This document shows positions 34,935 through 44,567 of a stretch of DNA of 64,000 nucleotides, piece after piece; position 1 is the first letter of the stretch; every line of letters begins with the position of its first letter. Source of the stretch: Sphingomonas sp. (GTDB lineage Bacteria; Pseudomonadota; Alphaproteobacteria; Sphingomonadales; Sphingomonadaceae); assembly GCF_019749955.1 (NCBI RefSeq), contig NZ_JAIEPC010000016.1, positions 62,001 through 126,000 of the forward strand, in the 5' to 3' direction. Below the pieces are notes generated by a model that was not told where the DNA came from, searched no databases, and was given only the letters and a program-made list of their open reading frames with translations. Both the position numbers and the translations under genes were made by a program.

Positions 34935-35030
34935 AAATATGATCGACGATCGAAGGGGGCCGCAAGCAGGGATTGACCCGGTGGGTTTCGACACGCAACC
35001 TGTCGGCAAAAGAACCACGAGAGGACTGAC

Positions 35031-36182
35031 ATGCTCGATACGCTCCCCGGCCGCTTCGCCTATAACGAGGATCATGAGGCGTTCCGCCAGACGGTGCGCA
35101 GCTTCCTACAAAAGGAAGGCGTGCCCAAGGTCAATGAATGGGAGGAAAACCGCCTGGTCCCCAAGGAATTCTGGCGCAAGGCGGGCGAAATCGGCATGCT
35201 CTGCCCGACGGTGCCCGAGGCTTACGGCGGGTTGGGGCTCGATTTCGGCTATAACGCGATCGTCGACGAGGAAATGAGCTATCTCGGTGTGCCGGCCGGT
35301 TTCTCGCTCCAGTCGGACATCGTGTGCGATTACATCGTCCAGTACGGCAGCGAAGAGCAGAAGAAGCAGTGGCTGCCCAAGCTCGTCTCCGGCGAGACGA
35401 TCACCGCCATCGCGATGACCGAGCCCGGCACTGGCTCTGATCTTCAGGCAATCCGCACCAGCGCCAAGAAGGACGGCAATCACTATGTCGTCAACGGCAG
35501 CAAGACGTACATCACCAATGGCCAGAACGCCGATCTAATCCTCGTCGTCGCCAAGACCGACCCCGACGCCAAGCCCGCCTACAAGGGCATGTCGATCATT
35601 CTGGTCGAAGCCGACCGCGAAGGCTTCAAGCGCGGCCGCAAGCTCGACAAGATCGGGCAGGACGCCGCCGACACATCGGAGTTGTTCTTCGAGGACGTCC
35701 GCGTGCCGATGACCAATTGCCTCGGCGAGGAAGGCAAGGGCTTCATCTATCTGATGAGCCAGTTGCCGCAGGAACGCCTGTCGATCGCGGTCGGCACGCA
35801 GGCAAGCGCGCAAAAGGCGTTCGACGAAACGGTCGAGTTCACCAAGACGCGCAAGGCCTTTGCCGGGATGGTCTTCGATTTCCAGAACACCCGCTTCGTG
35901 CTCGCGGATCTGAAGGCCAAGCTGCAGGTCGGCTGGGCGCATCTCGACTGGGCGATCAAGCGGCATCTGGCGGGCGAGCTGACCCCGACCGAGGGGGCGG
36001 CCGCCAAGCTGTGGCACACCGAGCTGCAATGGGAAGTGATGGACAAGTGTCTCCAGCTCCACGGCGGTGCTGGCTATATGAACGAATATCCGATCGCCCG
36101 CATGTGGCGCGCGGCGCGCGTCAGCCGGATTTACGGCGGCACCAACGAAATTATGAAGGAACTGATCGGGCGGTCGCTCTGA
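35031..36182 (+). CDS. Acyl-CoA dehydrogenase (long-chain/isovaleryl-like)
   Basis: This FAD enzyme introduces the first double bond of an acyl-CoA. The 383-residue protein has AMTEPGTGSDLQAI (FAD/substrate loop), the middle strand VVNGSKTYITNGQ and the C-terminal ARVSRIYGGTNEIMKELIGRSL. The usual base position reads YGGT (G369) instead of YEGT. The catalytic Glu is therefore probably E248 in SQLPQERLSIA, as in long-chain and isovaleryl-CoA dehydrogenases. GAGAGGA precedes ATG 35031. It fits with the nearby branched-chain keto acid dehydrogenase genes. Confidence 0.93.
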   Translation: MLDTLPGRFAYNEDHEAFRQTVRSFLQKEGVPKVNEWEENRLVPKEFWRKAGEIGMLCPTVPEAYGGLGLDFGYNAIVDEEMSYLGVPAGFSLQSDIVCDYIVQYGSEEQKKQWLPKLVSGETITAIAMTEPGTGSDLQAIRTSAKKDGNHYVVNGSKTYITNGQNADLILVVAKTDPDAKPAYKGMSIILVEADREGFKRGRKLDKIGQDAADTSELFFEDVRVPMTNCLGEEGKGFIYLMSQLPQERLSIAVGTQASAQKAFDETVEFTKTRKAFAGMVFDFQNTRFVLADLKAKLQVGWAHLDWAIKRHLAGELTPTEGAAAKLWHTELQWEVMDKCLQLHGGAGYMNEYPIARMWRAARVSRIYGGTNEIMKELIGRSL

Positions 36183-36259
36183 CGAGCGATTGACAGCGGG
36201 CGGCGTTGGCGGAATGTTGCCCGCGACAAACGCCGTCCGGGCAAAGGGGAATCCATTAC

Positions 36260-37699
36260 ATGGCACTGAAATTGCCGAGCGGTTATGCTCTTCTCGGGGC
36301 GCTTGCCGCATCGTTGGCGCTCGCGAGCTGCGCGACCGATGGGGCCGCGCGGCCCAAGGCCGAAGCGGCGACCCCAACCCCCAAGCCAACTCCCGGCAAA
36401 TCGTACAACCACGATCCCTTTCCCTCGACCTACAAGCCTTATCCGGGCGTACCGACGCTGATCACCAATGTGACGATCTTTGACGGCGAAGGCGGCAAGA
36501 TCGAGCGCGGGCAGGCGCTGTTCGCCGATGGCAAGATCGTCGCGATTGGGCAAACGGTGCAGGCGCCCGCCGGAGCAACCGTGATCGACGGTACGAAGAA
36601 ATATCTCACCCCCGGCATCATCGATATCCACAGCCATTTGGGCGACTATCCCTCGCCGGGCGTCCAGGCCAATTCGGACGGCAATGAAGCGACCGGCCCG
36701 GTCACGGCTGACGTCTGGGCTGAACATAGCGTCTGGCCGCAGGACCCCGGTTTCAGCCGCGCGCTCGCCAATGGCGGCGTGACGACGCTCCAGATCCTGC
36801 CCGGCTCGGCCAATTTGTTCGGCGGGCGATCAGTGGTGCTCAAGAATGTCTATGCGCGCACCGAACAGGGGATGAAATTCCCCGGTGCGCCCTATGGCCT
36901 CAAGATGGCGTGCGGCGAAAATCCCAAGCGCGTCTATGGCAGCAAGGGCCGTCAGCCCTCGACCCGGATGGGCAATGTCGCGGTTGATCGCCAGACTTGG
37001 GCGCGCGCGGTCGAATACAAGCGCAAATGGGACAAGTATGAGAAGGACGGCGGCGATATCCCCACGCGCGACATCGCGATGGATACGCTGCGTGGCGTGC
37101 TTGCAGGCGAAATTCTTGTCCAGAACCACTGCTACCGCGCCGACGAAATGGCCATCGTGATGGATATGGCCAAGGAGTTCGGCTACAAGGTCAGTGCGTT
37201 CCATCACGCGGTCGAGGCTTACAAAATCGGCGATCTGCTCAAGGCGAACGGCACTTGCGCCGCTGTTTGGGCCGATTGGTGGGGATTCAAGATGGAATCC
37301 TATGACGCCATTTCCGAAAATCTGCCGCTGCTCGAAAATGCGGGCGCCTGCGCGATGATCCACTCGGACGACGCCAACGGCATCCAGCGGCTCAATCAGG
37401 AAGTCGCCAAGGCGCTGGCGGCGGGCCGGCGCGCGGGCATGCAGATCAGCGACGCGCAGGCCTGGACGTGGCTGACCTATAACCCGGCCAAGGCGCTGGG
37501 CATTGCCGACAAGACCGGCAGCCTGAAGCCCGGCAAGATGGCCGATGTCGTGCTGTGGAACAACGACCCGTTCAGCGTCTATGCGCGGCCCGAAAAGGTG
37601 TGGATCGATGGCGCGCTGCTCTACGATGCCAATGATCCCAAACGGCGACCGGTATCCGATTTCGAACTTGGCCAGCCCGGCTCGGGAGATGTGAAGTGA
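36260..37699 (+). CDS. Exported amidohydrolase (lipoprotein)
   Basis: The 479-residue protein has a lipoprotein signal (LLGALAASLALASCATDG, Cys about residue 26). An imidazolonepropionase-like amidohydrolase domain follows. Visible are GTKKYLTPGIIDIHSHLGDY (metal-binding HxH), NGGVTTLQILPGSAN, VSAFHHAVEAYKIGD and MIHSDDANG (late Asp). The C-terminus has AKALGIADKTGSLKPGKMADVV. ATG 36260 has AAAGGGGAA upstream; earlier in-frame codons lack one. GTGA overlap with the next amidohydrolase indicates an operon. The substrate could be a cyclic amide or peptide-like compound; this is not visible. Confidence 0.88.
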   Translation: MALKLPSGYALLGALAASLALASCATDGAARPKAEAATPTPKPTPGKSYNHDPFPSTYKPYPGVPTLITNVTIFDGEGGKIERGQALFADGKIVAIGQTVQAPAGATVIDGTKKYLTPGIIDIHSHLGDYPSPGVQANSDGNEATGPVTADVWAEHSVWPQDPGFSRALANGGVTTLQILPGSANLFGGRSVVLKNVYARTEQGMKFPGAPYGLKMACGENPKRVYGSKGRQPSTRMGNVAVDRQTWARAVEYKRKWDKYEKDGGDIPTRDIAMDTLRGVLAGEILVQNHCYRADEMAIVMDMAKEFGYKVSAFHHAVEAYKIGDLLKANGTCAAVWADWWGFKMESYDAISENLPLLENAGACAMIHSDDANGIQRLNQEVAKALAAGRRAGMQISDAQAWTWLTYNPAKALGIADKTGSLKPGKMADVVLWNNDPFSVYARPEKVWIDGALLYDANDPKRRPVSDFELGQPGSGDVK

Positions 37700-38994
37700 A
37701 GCGCTTGCTGCTCCTCACCGCGGCGTTTCTCGCCAGCCCCGCCGCCGCACAGTCGGTCGCGATCACCAACGCGCGTCTCGTCATCGGTGACGGCTCCGCC
37801 CCGATCGAAGGCGGTACCGTTGTCGTGCGCGACGGCAAGGTCGTTGCGGCGGGCAAGAATGTCGCCGTCCCGCAAGGGATTGAGACAGTCGATGCTGGCG
37901 GGCGTTTTGTCACCCCGGGCATCGTCGCGGGCTTCACCCGCATGGGGATCATCGAAGTCGACGGCGTTGATGAAACCAACGACGCAGGCGCAAGCAATTC
38001 GCCGTTCCACGCTGGGATCGATGTCGCCCCGGCGGTCAATCCGCGCACCAGCTCGATCGCGCTGAACCGCGCCGAGGGGATTACGCGTGCCGTGGTCGCG
38101 CCGACGACGCGCGGCTCGATTTTCGCGGGGCAGGGGGCGATCATCGATCTCGGCGCCGACAACAATAGCGTGTCAACGCCGCGCGCTTTCCAGTTCATGG
38201 AATATGGTGAGTCGGGCGCCAGTGCCGCCGGTGGCAGCCGTCCAGCGGCGATGACGGCGTTTCGCGATGCGCTGAAATCGGCGCAAGCCTATGCCCGCGC
38301 GCCCGGTGCCTATCTCGATCAAGGGCGCGATGTACTCGTCAATCGCGTTGATGCCGCTGCGCTCGGCGCAGTGGTGACGGGGAAAATGCCGCTGCTGATC
38401 CATGTCGAGCGCGCGTCGGACATGCGCGCGCTGATAGCGCTTCGGAAGGATTTTCCGGCGCTGCGCATGGTGTTCGTCGGTGCTTCCGAAGGCTGGATGG
38501 TTGCGAGCGAACTTGCCGCCGCCAAGGTTCCGGTGATCGCGTCGGCGCTCAACGATTTGCCCGAATCCTTTGAATCGCTTGCCGCGACGCAGTCCAATGT
38601 CGGGCGGATGAAGGCGGCCGGTGTGCTCGTCGGCATCGGCACGATCAACGACAATGAAGCGCGTCAGGCACGGCTGGAAAAGCAATATGCCGGCAATCTG
38701 GTCGCGTTGCATCATGTGCCGGGTGCGACGGGGCTGAGCTGGGACAGCGCCTTTGCCGCGATCACCTCGGCACCGGCAGAAGCGGTTGGGCTGGGCGGCG
38801 AAATCGGCTCGCTTCGTCCCGGTCGACGCGGCGATGTCGTGATCTGGGACGGCGATCCGCTCGAGCTCAGCAGCGCGGCGGTCGGCGTCTATGTCGATGG
38901 CGTCAAACAGCCCTTGGGTACGCGACAGGGCGAATTGCTCAAACGCTATCGCCAGCCGCAGGAAGGTGCGCTACCAAAGGCGTATGAGCGCTGA
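37696..38994 (+). CDS. Exported amidohydrolase-family protein
   Basis: The 432-residue product starts with GTG 37696 inside the previous stop (GTGA). It has a signal peptide (LLLLTAAFLASPAAA) and an amidohydrolase-like fold. It carries GGRFVTPGIVAGFTRMG where other members have HxH, so the first metal pair seems absent. Ends such as GGEIGSLRPGRRGDVVIWDGDP keep the family pattern. Loss of the HxH suggests it may be a non-catalytic or divergent partner of the upstream amidohydrolase. Confidence 0.85.
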   Translation: MKRLLLLTAAFLASPAAAQSVAITNARLVIGDGSAPIEGGTVVVRDGKVVAAGKNVAVPQGIETVDAGGRFVTPGIVAGFTRMGIIEVDGVDETNDAGASNSPFHAGIDVAPAVNPRTSSIALNRAEGITRAVVAPTTRGSIFAGQGAIIDLGADNNSVSTPRAFQFMEYGESGASAAGGSRPAAMTAFRDALKSAQAYARAPGAYLDQGRDVLVNRVDAAALGAVVTGKMPLLIHVERASDMRALIALRKDFPALRMVFVGASEGWMVASELAAAKVPVIASALNDLPESFESLAATQSNVGRMKAAGVLVGIGTINDNEARQARLEKQYAGNLVALHHVPGATGLSWDSAFAAITSAPAEAVGLGGEIGSLRPGRRGDVVIWDGDPLELSSAAVGVYVDGVKQPLGTRQGELLKRYRQPQEGALPKAYER

Positions 38995-39038
38995 GGCGTG
39001 CGGCTCGCGCTATTGATGCGCGTGTGGAGTAAGGCGTG

Positions 39039-40514
39039 ATGGCAATCCGGAAGCAGCGGCTGGCAACGGCACTGAGCGTGATCGCGCTCTTGGCGGGGTG
39101 CAGCTCCGGCGGCGGGCCCACCGCGACGAGCGGGGGATCGACCAGCAGCACCGCATCGGCGCCAGCGCCTTCGCCTTCACAAAGCCCCACCAGCGGCACC
39201 TGCACATTGCGCGCGCGGCAGGATTGGGCGCTCGCGCAATTGCGCGAATGGTATCTCTTCCCCGAAACGCTGCCCCCAAGCCTTGATCCGGCACCCTTTA
39301 CGACCGTCAGTGACTATATCGACGCGCTGACGGCGACCGCGCGGTCGCAGAATCGTGATCGCTTTTTCACCTTCATCACCTCGATCTCGGGCGAGAATGC
39401 GTTTTTCAGCTCGGGGTCGAGTGCCGGGTTCGGCGTTCGCCTTGCGTTTGATTCGGCCTCGCGCCTCTTTGTCGCAGAAAGTTTCGAGGGAGCACCTGCG
39501 CTCGCCGCCGGGATCGATCGCGGCGCGCAGATCGTCGCGATCGGCAGCAGCGCAACCACGCTCCAGACGGTCGCGTCGCTGATCGCAAGCGGCGGCAATA
39601 GTGCCGTTACCAACGCGCTCGGCCCGAACACCGCCGGGACGGTGCGCGCGCTGCAAATTGCCGACGCAGCGGGTACGCGCACCGTGACGGTCACGAAGGC
39701 CGACTTCTCGCTGACGCCGGTGTCGTCGCGTTACGGCGCGCAGATCATCAATGACGGCGGTCGGCGGGTTGGTTATCTCAATCTGCGCACGTTCATATCG
39801 ACTGCCGACCAACAGTTGCGCGATGCCTTCGCCAATTTTCGCGCGCAGGGCATCACCGACATCATCATCGATTTCCGCTATAATGGCGGCGGGCTGGTGT
39901 CGACCGCAGAGCTGATGGGCGATCTGCTTGGCGGCAACCGTTCGACGTCGCAGGTGTTCAACATCACTGCATTCCGCCCGGATAAAGCGAGCAACAACTC
40001 GACCCGCAATTTCCGGCCACTGGCCCAGTCAATCTCGCCGATGCGGATCGCGTTCATCGGTACGAGTGCGAGCGCGTCGGCAAGCGAACTGGTCGCCAAT
40101 TCGATGCTGCCCTATCTGCGCACCAATACCGCGTTGATCGGCGCGAACACCTTTGGCAAGCCGGTCGGCCAGATCGGCCTTGACCTTGCCGCTTGTGACG
40201 ACCGGCTGCGCGTGGTGGCCTTTGCGGACCAGAATGCCGATCGACAGGGCGATTATTTTACCGGGCTGGCCAGCGTGTTTCCGGTCACTTGCCGGGCGTC
40301 GGATGATTTTTCGCGGCCACTGGGCGATCCACAGGAAGCATCGACTCGAGCGGCGCTGAACTTCCTGAGCGGGCAAAGCTGCACGCCGATTTCAAGCGCG
40401 CCGGGCGGCACCACCGGCTCGCAAAATGCCACCGATACGATCAGCCCCGAACAGCAATTACTGTCGGTGGATCATCCCACGCCTGCCCAGCGCGAGGTGC
40501 CGGGGTTGTTCTGA
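39039..40514 (+). CDS. S41 family peptidase, lipoprotein
   Basis: The 491-residue protein begins with a lipoprotein signal (ALSVIALLAGCSSGGG) and a Ser/Thr/Pro-rich linker. A cap region, a PDZ-like part (GASAGFGVRLAFD-type strand through ALAAGIDRGAQIVAIG) and an S41 C-terminal-processing protease domain follow. The catalytic Ser is in the TSASASASEL block and the Lys in GANTFGKPVGQIG. An upstream GTG is in frame, but ATG 39039 has the better spacing to GGAG. It follows the two amidohydrolases by 44 bases and is probably in the same exported-hydrolase group. Confidence 0.88.
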   Translation: MAIRKQRLATALSVIALLAGCSSGGGPTATSGGSTSSTASAPAPSPSQSPTSGTCTLRARQDWALAQLREWYLFPETLPPSLDPAPFTTVSDYIDALTATARSQNRDRFFTFITSISGENAFFSSGSSAGFGVRLAFDSASRLFVAESFEGAPALAAGIDRGAQIVAIGSSATTLQTVASLIASGGNSAVTNALGPNTAGTVRALQIADAAGTRTVTVTKADFSLTPVSSRYGAQIINDGGRRVGYLNLRTFISTADQQLRDAFANFRAQGITDIIIDFRYNGGGLVSTAELMGDLLGGNRSTSQVFNITAFRPDKASNNSTRNFRPLAQSISPMRIAFIGTSASASASELVANSMLPYLRTNTALIGANTFGKPVGQIGLDLAACDDRLRVVAFADQNADRQGDYFTGLASVFPVTCRASDDFSRPLGDPQEASTRAALNFLSGQSCTPISSAPGGTTGSQNATDTISPEQQLLSVDHPTPAQREVPGLF

Positions 40515-40523
40515 CTCGCGCGA

Positions 40524-42044
40524 TCAGCCAGTTGCGGCGATCTGGTAGAAGAAATCAACAAAGCCCATCGCGGCGTCGTCCATCCCGAGCACTTTGGGAT
40601 TGGCGCTGTCGATCACGAGATATTCGTCGGGGGCATGCGCGCCGCTGCCATGGCCAAAGCCGAACTGGCCCGCCGGCAGCGACACCGGCGCCGAGGTGAA
40701 GACGAACCCCGGCCATGATCCGGAAAGGCGGGGATAAACCGATGTCTTGAGCCCGGCACGGGTATAGGCTGCCAGCTCGGCCTTGATCAGCGAAGAATTT
40801 TCATCGGTTTGCGTGGGATCATAACCGCCGCTCACCTTGACCTCGATATCGCTGTAGCCGCGCTTGGCGAGGTGCGCTTTCAGCTTGGCGACGCAATCGT
40901 CGAACGTCTGATCAGGCACCAGCCGCATGTCGAGCTTGGCGACCGCGCGCGACGGCAGGATCGTCTTGCCGCCGGGGCCGGTATAGCCCGCAATCAGCCC
41001 TTCAATGTTCACCGTCGGCATGGCGGCTTCGCGTTCGAGCACCTGGGGCCAGGGCAGGTCGTCGATAAAGTGCTGGATGCCCATGGCCTTTTTCGCCTGC
41101 ACTGGGTCACGCTTGCTCGCTGAATCCGCGATCAATGCTTTTTCGCGGGGCGTGAGCGCGCGCACCTTTTCGAACCAGCCATCGATTGCGGGCGTGTTGC
41201 CGCCATCGCTGACCAGGGTCTGCATCGCCTCGATCAAGTGCCAGGCGGGGCTGTCGACGATCGCCTTGTTGCTTGAATGCAGATCCTTCGCCGGGCCGCG
41301 CCCCCATTTTTCGCCGGATGAGATAAGTTCGCATTCGATGATACCCTTTGCGCCCAGATTGACGACCACGCCACCGTCGGAGGGATTCTGCCAGGCCGAA
41401 GGAATGACCGCGCCGACGCATTTGCGGAGCGCCGCCAAAATGTCCGGTCGGCGCACGATCTGGGTGAAATGTGGCGACCCGATTTCCTCTTCGCCCTCAC
41501 ACACGAGCACCAGATTGACCGGCGGCTTGCGCCCCGCCGCCTTCATCGCGTGCAGCGCCTGGAGCACGATCGCCTCCGGCCCCTTTTGGTTGATCGCGCC
41601 GCGGGCGATCATCACCTTGCCCATTCCCGCTCGATCGACGATCCGCCCTTCGAGCGGCGGCGAACTCCACTCGGCCGGGTCGAACTGCTTGACGTCGTAC
41701 ATGAAATACAAGGCCAGCGTCTTCTTGGCGCCATTGTCCATGGTCGCGAAGACACCCGGGACACCGTCGGTTGGCACGCGCTCCACTTTCTGGAAGCCCG
41801 CGTCGCGCGCGAGCTGCATCATATAGGCGCAGCCTGCTTCGGTATTGCGCCCCTCGGCCGCGATCGTCGGCAAGGCGATCCAGTCGCGCAGCCGTTTGAT
41901 CGCGGCATCATGGCCTGCAGCGATGGCGGCGCGAATGGGCGCCATATCATCCTTGGCCATCGCCATGCCGGGCAGGGCCGCCGCCGCGCCCAACGCGGCA
42001 CCCTTCAACACGGTTCGCCGATCGGGTGCGATGTCGTTCCCCAT
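40524..42044 (-). CDS. Tat-exported M20 family peptidase
   Basis: The 506-residue zinc peptidase starts with a twin-arginine signal (DRRTVLKGAALGAAAALPGM). The M20 fold follows, with LYFMYDVKQFDP in the first metal strand (D where families have HxD), GAINQKGPEA, LVCEGEEEIGSPHF (catalytic Glu pair) and GFGHGSGAHAPDEYL. ATG 42044 has GGAAGG 7 bases upstream. The reading frame stays open for about 1500 further bases upstream, but this is across the helicase gene and not coding. It converges with the S41 peptidase gene with a 9-base gap. Confidence 0.9.
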   Translation of the reverse strand: MGNDIAPDRRTVLKGAALGAAAALPGMAMAKDDMAPIRAAIAAGHDAAIKRLRDWIALPTIAAEGRNTEAGCAYMMQLARDAGFQKVERVPTDGVPGVFATMDNGAKKTLALYFMYDVKQFDPAEWSSPPLEGRIVDRAGMGKVMIARGAINQKGPEAIVLQALHAMKAAGRKPPVNLVLVCEGEEEIGSPHFTQIVRRPDILAALRKCVGAVIPSAWQNPSDGGVVVNLGAKGIIECELISSGEKWGRGPAKDLHSSNKAIVDSPAWHLIEAMQTLVSDGGNTPAIDGWFEKVRALTPREKALIADSASKRDPVQAKKAMGIQHFIDDLPWPQVLEREAAMPTVNIEGLIAGYTGPGGKTILPSRAVAKLDMRLVPDQTFDDCVAKLKAHLAKRGYSDIEVKVSGGYDPTQTDENSSLIKAELAAYTRAGLKTSVYPRLSGSWPGFVFTSAPVSLPAGQFGFGHGSGAHAPDEYLVIDSANPKVLGMDDAAMGFVDFFYQIAATG

Positions 42045-42120
42045 TGCCATGCCTTCCACTCGTTGGTGCTGGCCGACAGGATCAGCATATGATCGCAACT
42101 TGCAAGTAGTTCGCGCGGGA

Positions 42121-42149
42121 TTGACTTTGTGCAGCGCACAACCTATCTG
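42121..42149 (+). promoter_or_regulatory. Sigma-70-like promoter of the RhlE-type helicase gene, with palindrome
   Basis: TTGACT (42121-42126), 17 bases, TATCTG (42144-42149). The spacer holds TTGTGC-AGC-GCACAA, a perfect 6-bp inverted repeat (42127-42141) that could be an operator. About 150 bases of leader follow before ATG 42303, with a GCGGGG/CCCCGC hairpin near 42233-42251. Confidence 0.6.
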
Positions 42150-42302
42150 AACGGTGATCGAGGCATCATGCAGCGTGATCGGGCATCTTGCCCCGGCTCT
42201 GCTTCGGTCCAAGCCCAAAGCTTCCCAAATCACGCGGGGGGTTAAACCCCGCCGCCGCGCCCGGACTCCGTTCGGGCTCGCTGGCATATTGAAAGTATAC
42301 CC

Positions 42303-43799
42303 ATGTCCTTCGACAATCTCGGCCTTGCCGAGCCGTTGGTGCGCGCACTCGCCGCCAAAAACTATACCGACGCCACCCCGATCCAGCGCCAGTCGATCCC
42401 GCCGTTGCTTGAAGGCAACGACCTGCTCGGCATCGCGCAGACCGGCACTGGCAAGACCGCGGCCTTCATGCTGCCGTCGATCCAGCGGCTGCGCGCCGCC
42501 AATGAGCATGTCCGCCCGCGCGCGTGCCGAATGCTGGTGCTCGCGCCGACGCGCGAACTCGCCAGCCAGATCGCGGTGAGCGCACGCGAATACGGCCGCT
42601 TCACCAAGCTTTCGGTTGCAACCGTGTTCGGCGGTACCTCGGTCGGCAAGGATCGCGCGACGCTCGTCAACGGCATCGACATTCTCGTCGCGACGCCGGG
42701 CCGTCTGCTCGACCTGATCGAGCAGCGCTACCTGACGCTTGGCGATATCGAGATCCTCGTACTCGACGAAGCTGACCAGATGCTCGACCTCGGCTTCATC
42801 CACGCGCTGCGGAAAATCGTGAAACTGGTGCCGAAGAGCCGCCAGACCCTGTTCTTCTCGGCCACAATGCCCAAGGCGATCCGCGAGCTGGCCGACCAGT
42901 TCCTGACCGATCCGGTGACGGTGTCGGTGACGCCGGTCGCGACCACGGCCGAGCGCGTCGATCAGTTCGTCACTTTCGTCCAGCAGGCCGAGAAGCAGGC
43001 GCTGCTGACGCTGACGCTGCAGGATCCAGCAGTCGAGCGCGTGCTCGTCTTCACCCGCACCAAGCATGGCGCCGACCGCGTCGTGAAGCTGCTCGCGGCG
43101 AACGGCATCGCGTCGAACGCGATCCACGGCAACAAGAGCCAGGGCCAGCGTGAGCGCGCGCTGAGCGAATTCAAGTCGGGCCGGGCGAAGATCCTCGTCG
43201 CGACCGACATCGCCGCGCGCGGCATCGACGTGTCGGGTGTCAGCCATGTCGTCAATTTCGAGCTGCCCAATGTACCCGAGCAGTACGTCCACCGCATCGG
43301 CCGCACCGCGCGTGCGGGTGCCAGCGGCGTCGCGATTAGCTTCTGTGCCGAGGATGAACGGCCCTATCTGCGCGATATCGAGAAGCTGACGCGCCAAAAG
43401 ATCACGATCCAGCCGCTGCCCGAGAATTTCCTGACGCAGGCCAATACGCTGAAGGCGCAGCGTGCCAAGGTGATCGGGGCCGATCCGGCACCGCGTGAAG
43501 AGCGCCAGCAGCGCGGGCCTGCGCGCCCGCGTGCAACGCATCATGCGCGCCCGACGGGCGGTCGCCCCGAAGGTGCCGGCCGTTCGGCTGGTCCGCGTCC
43601 TGAGGGCGCGGCACGTCCGTCTGGTCCGCGTCCGGAAGGTGCCGCGCGGCCGCAGGGCGCTCGCCCAGAAGGTGGGCGGCCCGCTGGTCCGCGTCCTGAA
43701 GGTACGCGTCCCGAGGGTGCGCGTCCCGGCAGCAATAACCGTCGCGGCGGTCGTGGTCGCGGTGGTCGTCCCGGCGGTCCGCGCGCGGCTGCCGTCTAA
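42303..43799 (+). CDS. DEAD-box RNA helicase (RhlE-type)
   Basis: The 498-residue protein has the RhlE-like start MSFDNLGLAEPLVRALAAKNYTDATPIQ. Motif I is AQTGTGKT (residues 45-52), with LDEADQMLDLGF, FSATMP, ATDIAARGIDVSGV and HRIGRTARAG. After residue about 395 comes a disordered basic tail of seven RPEG-type repeats and a GRGRGG stretch, a typical RNA-binding extension. It most likely acts in ribosome assembly or mRNA turnover, particularly in the cold. The leader of about 150 bases hints at post-transcriptional control. Confidence 0.94.
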   Translation: MSFDNLGLAEPLVRALAAKNYTDATPIQRQSIPPLLEGNDLLGIAQTGTGKTAAFMLPSIQRLRAANEHVRPRACRMLVLAPTRELASQIAVSAREYGRFTKLSVATVFGGTSVGKDRATLVNGIDILVATPGRLLDLIEQRYLTLGDIEILVLDEADQMLDLGFIHALRKIVKLVPKSRQTLFFSATMPKAIRELADQFLTDPVTVSVTPVATTAERVDQFVTFVQQAEKQALLTLTLQDPAVERVLVFTRTKHGADRVVKLLAANGIASNAIHGNKSQGQRERALSEFKSGRAKILVATDIAARGIDVSGVSHVVNFELPNVPEQYVHRIGRTARAGASGVAISFCAEDERPYLRDIEKLTRQKITIQPLPENFLTQANTLKAQRAKVIGADPAPREERQQRGPARPRATHHARPTGGRPEGAGRSAGPRPEGAARPSGPRPEGAARPQGARPEGGRPAGPRPEGTRPEGARPGSNNRRGGRGRGGRPGGPRAAAV

Positions 43800-43802
43800 A
43801 CT

Positions 43803-44468
43803 CTAGTCGAGCCGCCGCAGCCACTCGCCCCCATCCGCCCGGATGGTACGTAGCGAGTTGGCAGCGGCGGTCTCGTCCTCATACCCCACAGCCATCCCGC
43901 AAAAGAGCATCCGCTCGGGCGGGGTGCCGAGAAAGGCGTCGACCGTCTCCGGATAGATCGCCCAGCATTCCTGCGCGCAGGTGGCGAGCCCCGCTTCGAC
44001 TGCGAGCAGCATGAAGCTTTGCAGATACATGCCGAGGTCGCTCCACTGCGGCGGCCCCATCATCCGGTCGACAGTGCAGAAAAGAGCGGCGGGCGCGCCG
44101 AAGAAGTCGAAATTGCGGCGAAACTCGCGCTGCCGCGCGTCGGTGTCGCCGCGCTCGATCTGCATTGCGCCGTAGAGCGCCATGCCGACCTGAAAGCGCC
44201 GGTCCTTGTACGCGCCCGACAGCGCGCGCGGGTAGATGTCGTATTGCGCGGCCTCGAGCGACCCCGACGCGAGCTTGTCCGCCATCAGTGCCTTCAGCCG
44301 CGCCATCGCGTCGCCCGTCACGATATCGACATGCCAGGGCTGAAGATTGCCGCCCGACGGCGCCCGTGCTGCCGCCACCGCGAGTCGTTCGATCAGCTCG
44401 GGCGGCACCGGACGGGACAAGAACCCGCGCACTGACCGTCTTGCCGCTACGGCATCCGAAACGTCCAT
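43803..44468 (-). CDS. Nitroreductase family protein
   Basis: The 221-residue FMN protein has the nitroreductase pattern: AVAARRSVRGFLSRPVPPELIERL, then AAARAPSGGNLQPWHV (FMN contacts), a middle helix with SDLGMYLQSFMLLAVEAGLATC and a C-terminal FCGMAVGYED. It reduces quinones or nitroaromatics with NAD(P)H in related enzymes; the physiological substrate is unknown. Its end converges with the helicase gene, with a 3-base gap. Confidence 0.92.
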   Translation of the reverse strand: MDVSDAVAARRSVRGFLSRPVPPELIERLAVAAARAPSGGNLQPWHVDIVTGDAMARLKALMADKLASGSLEAAQYDIYPRALSGAYKDRRFQVGMALYGAMQIERGDTDARQREFRRNFDFFGAPAALFCTVDRMMGPPQWSDLGMYLQSFMLLAVEAGLATCAQECWAIYPETVDAFLGTPPERMLFCGMAVGYEDETAAANSLRTIRADGGEWLRRLD

Positions 44469-44567
44469 TGAACAGCACCTTTCGATGATCGGGTATGTCG
44501 CCTGAGCCTTGCCCAGCCGCGCCGATTAGGCAATGGTGCCGCCAAATCCAAGCATGGGAGAGGATCA

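Noticed and set aside
40524-43544. A minus-strand open frame of 1006 codons
   Set aside because: Only its downstream half (from 42044) has peptidase motifs, a Tat signal and a ribosome binding site. The upstream half lies antisense to a helicase gene with all motifs and is an open-frame artefact of high GC.
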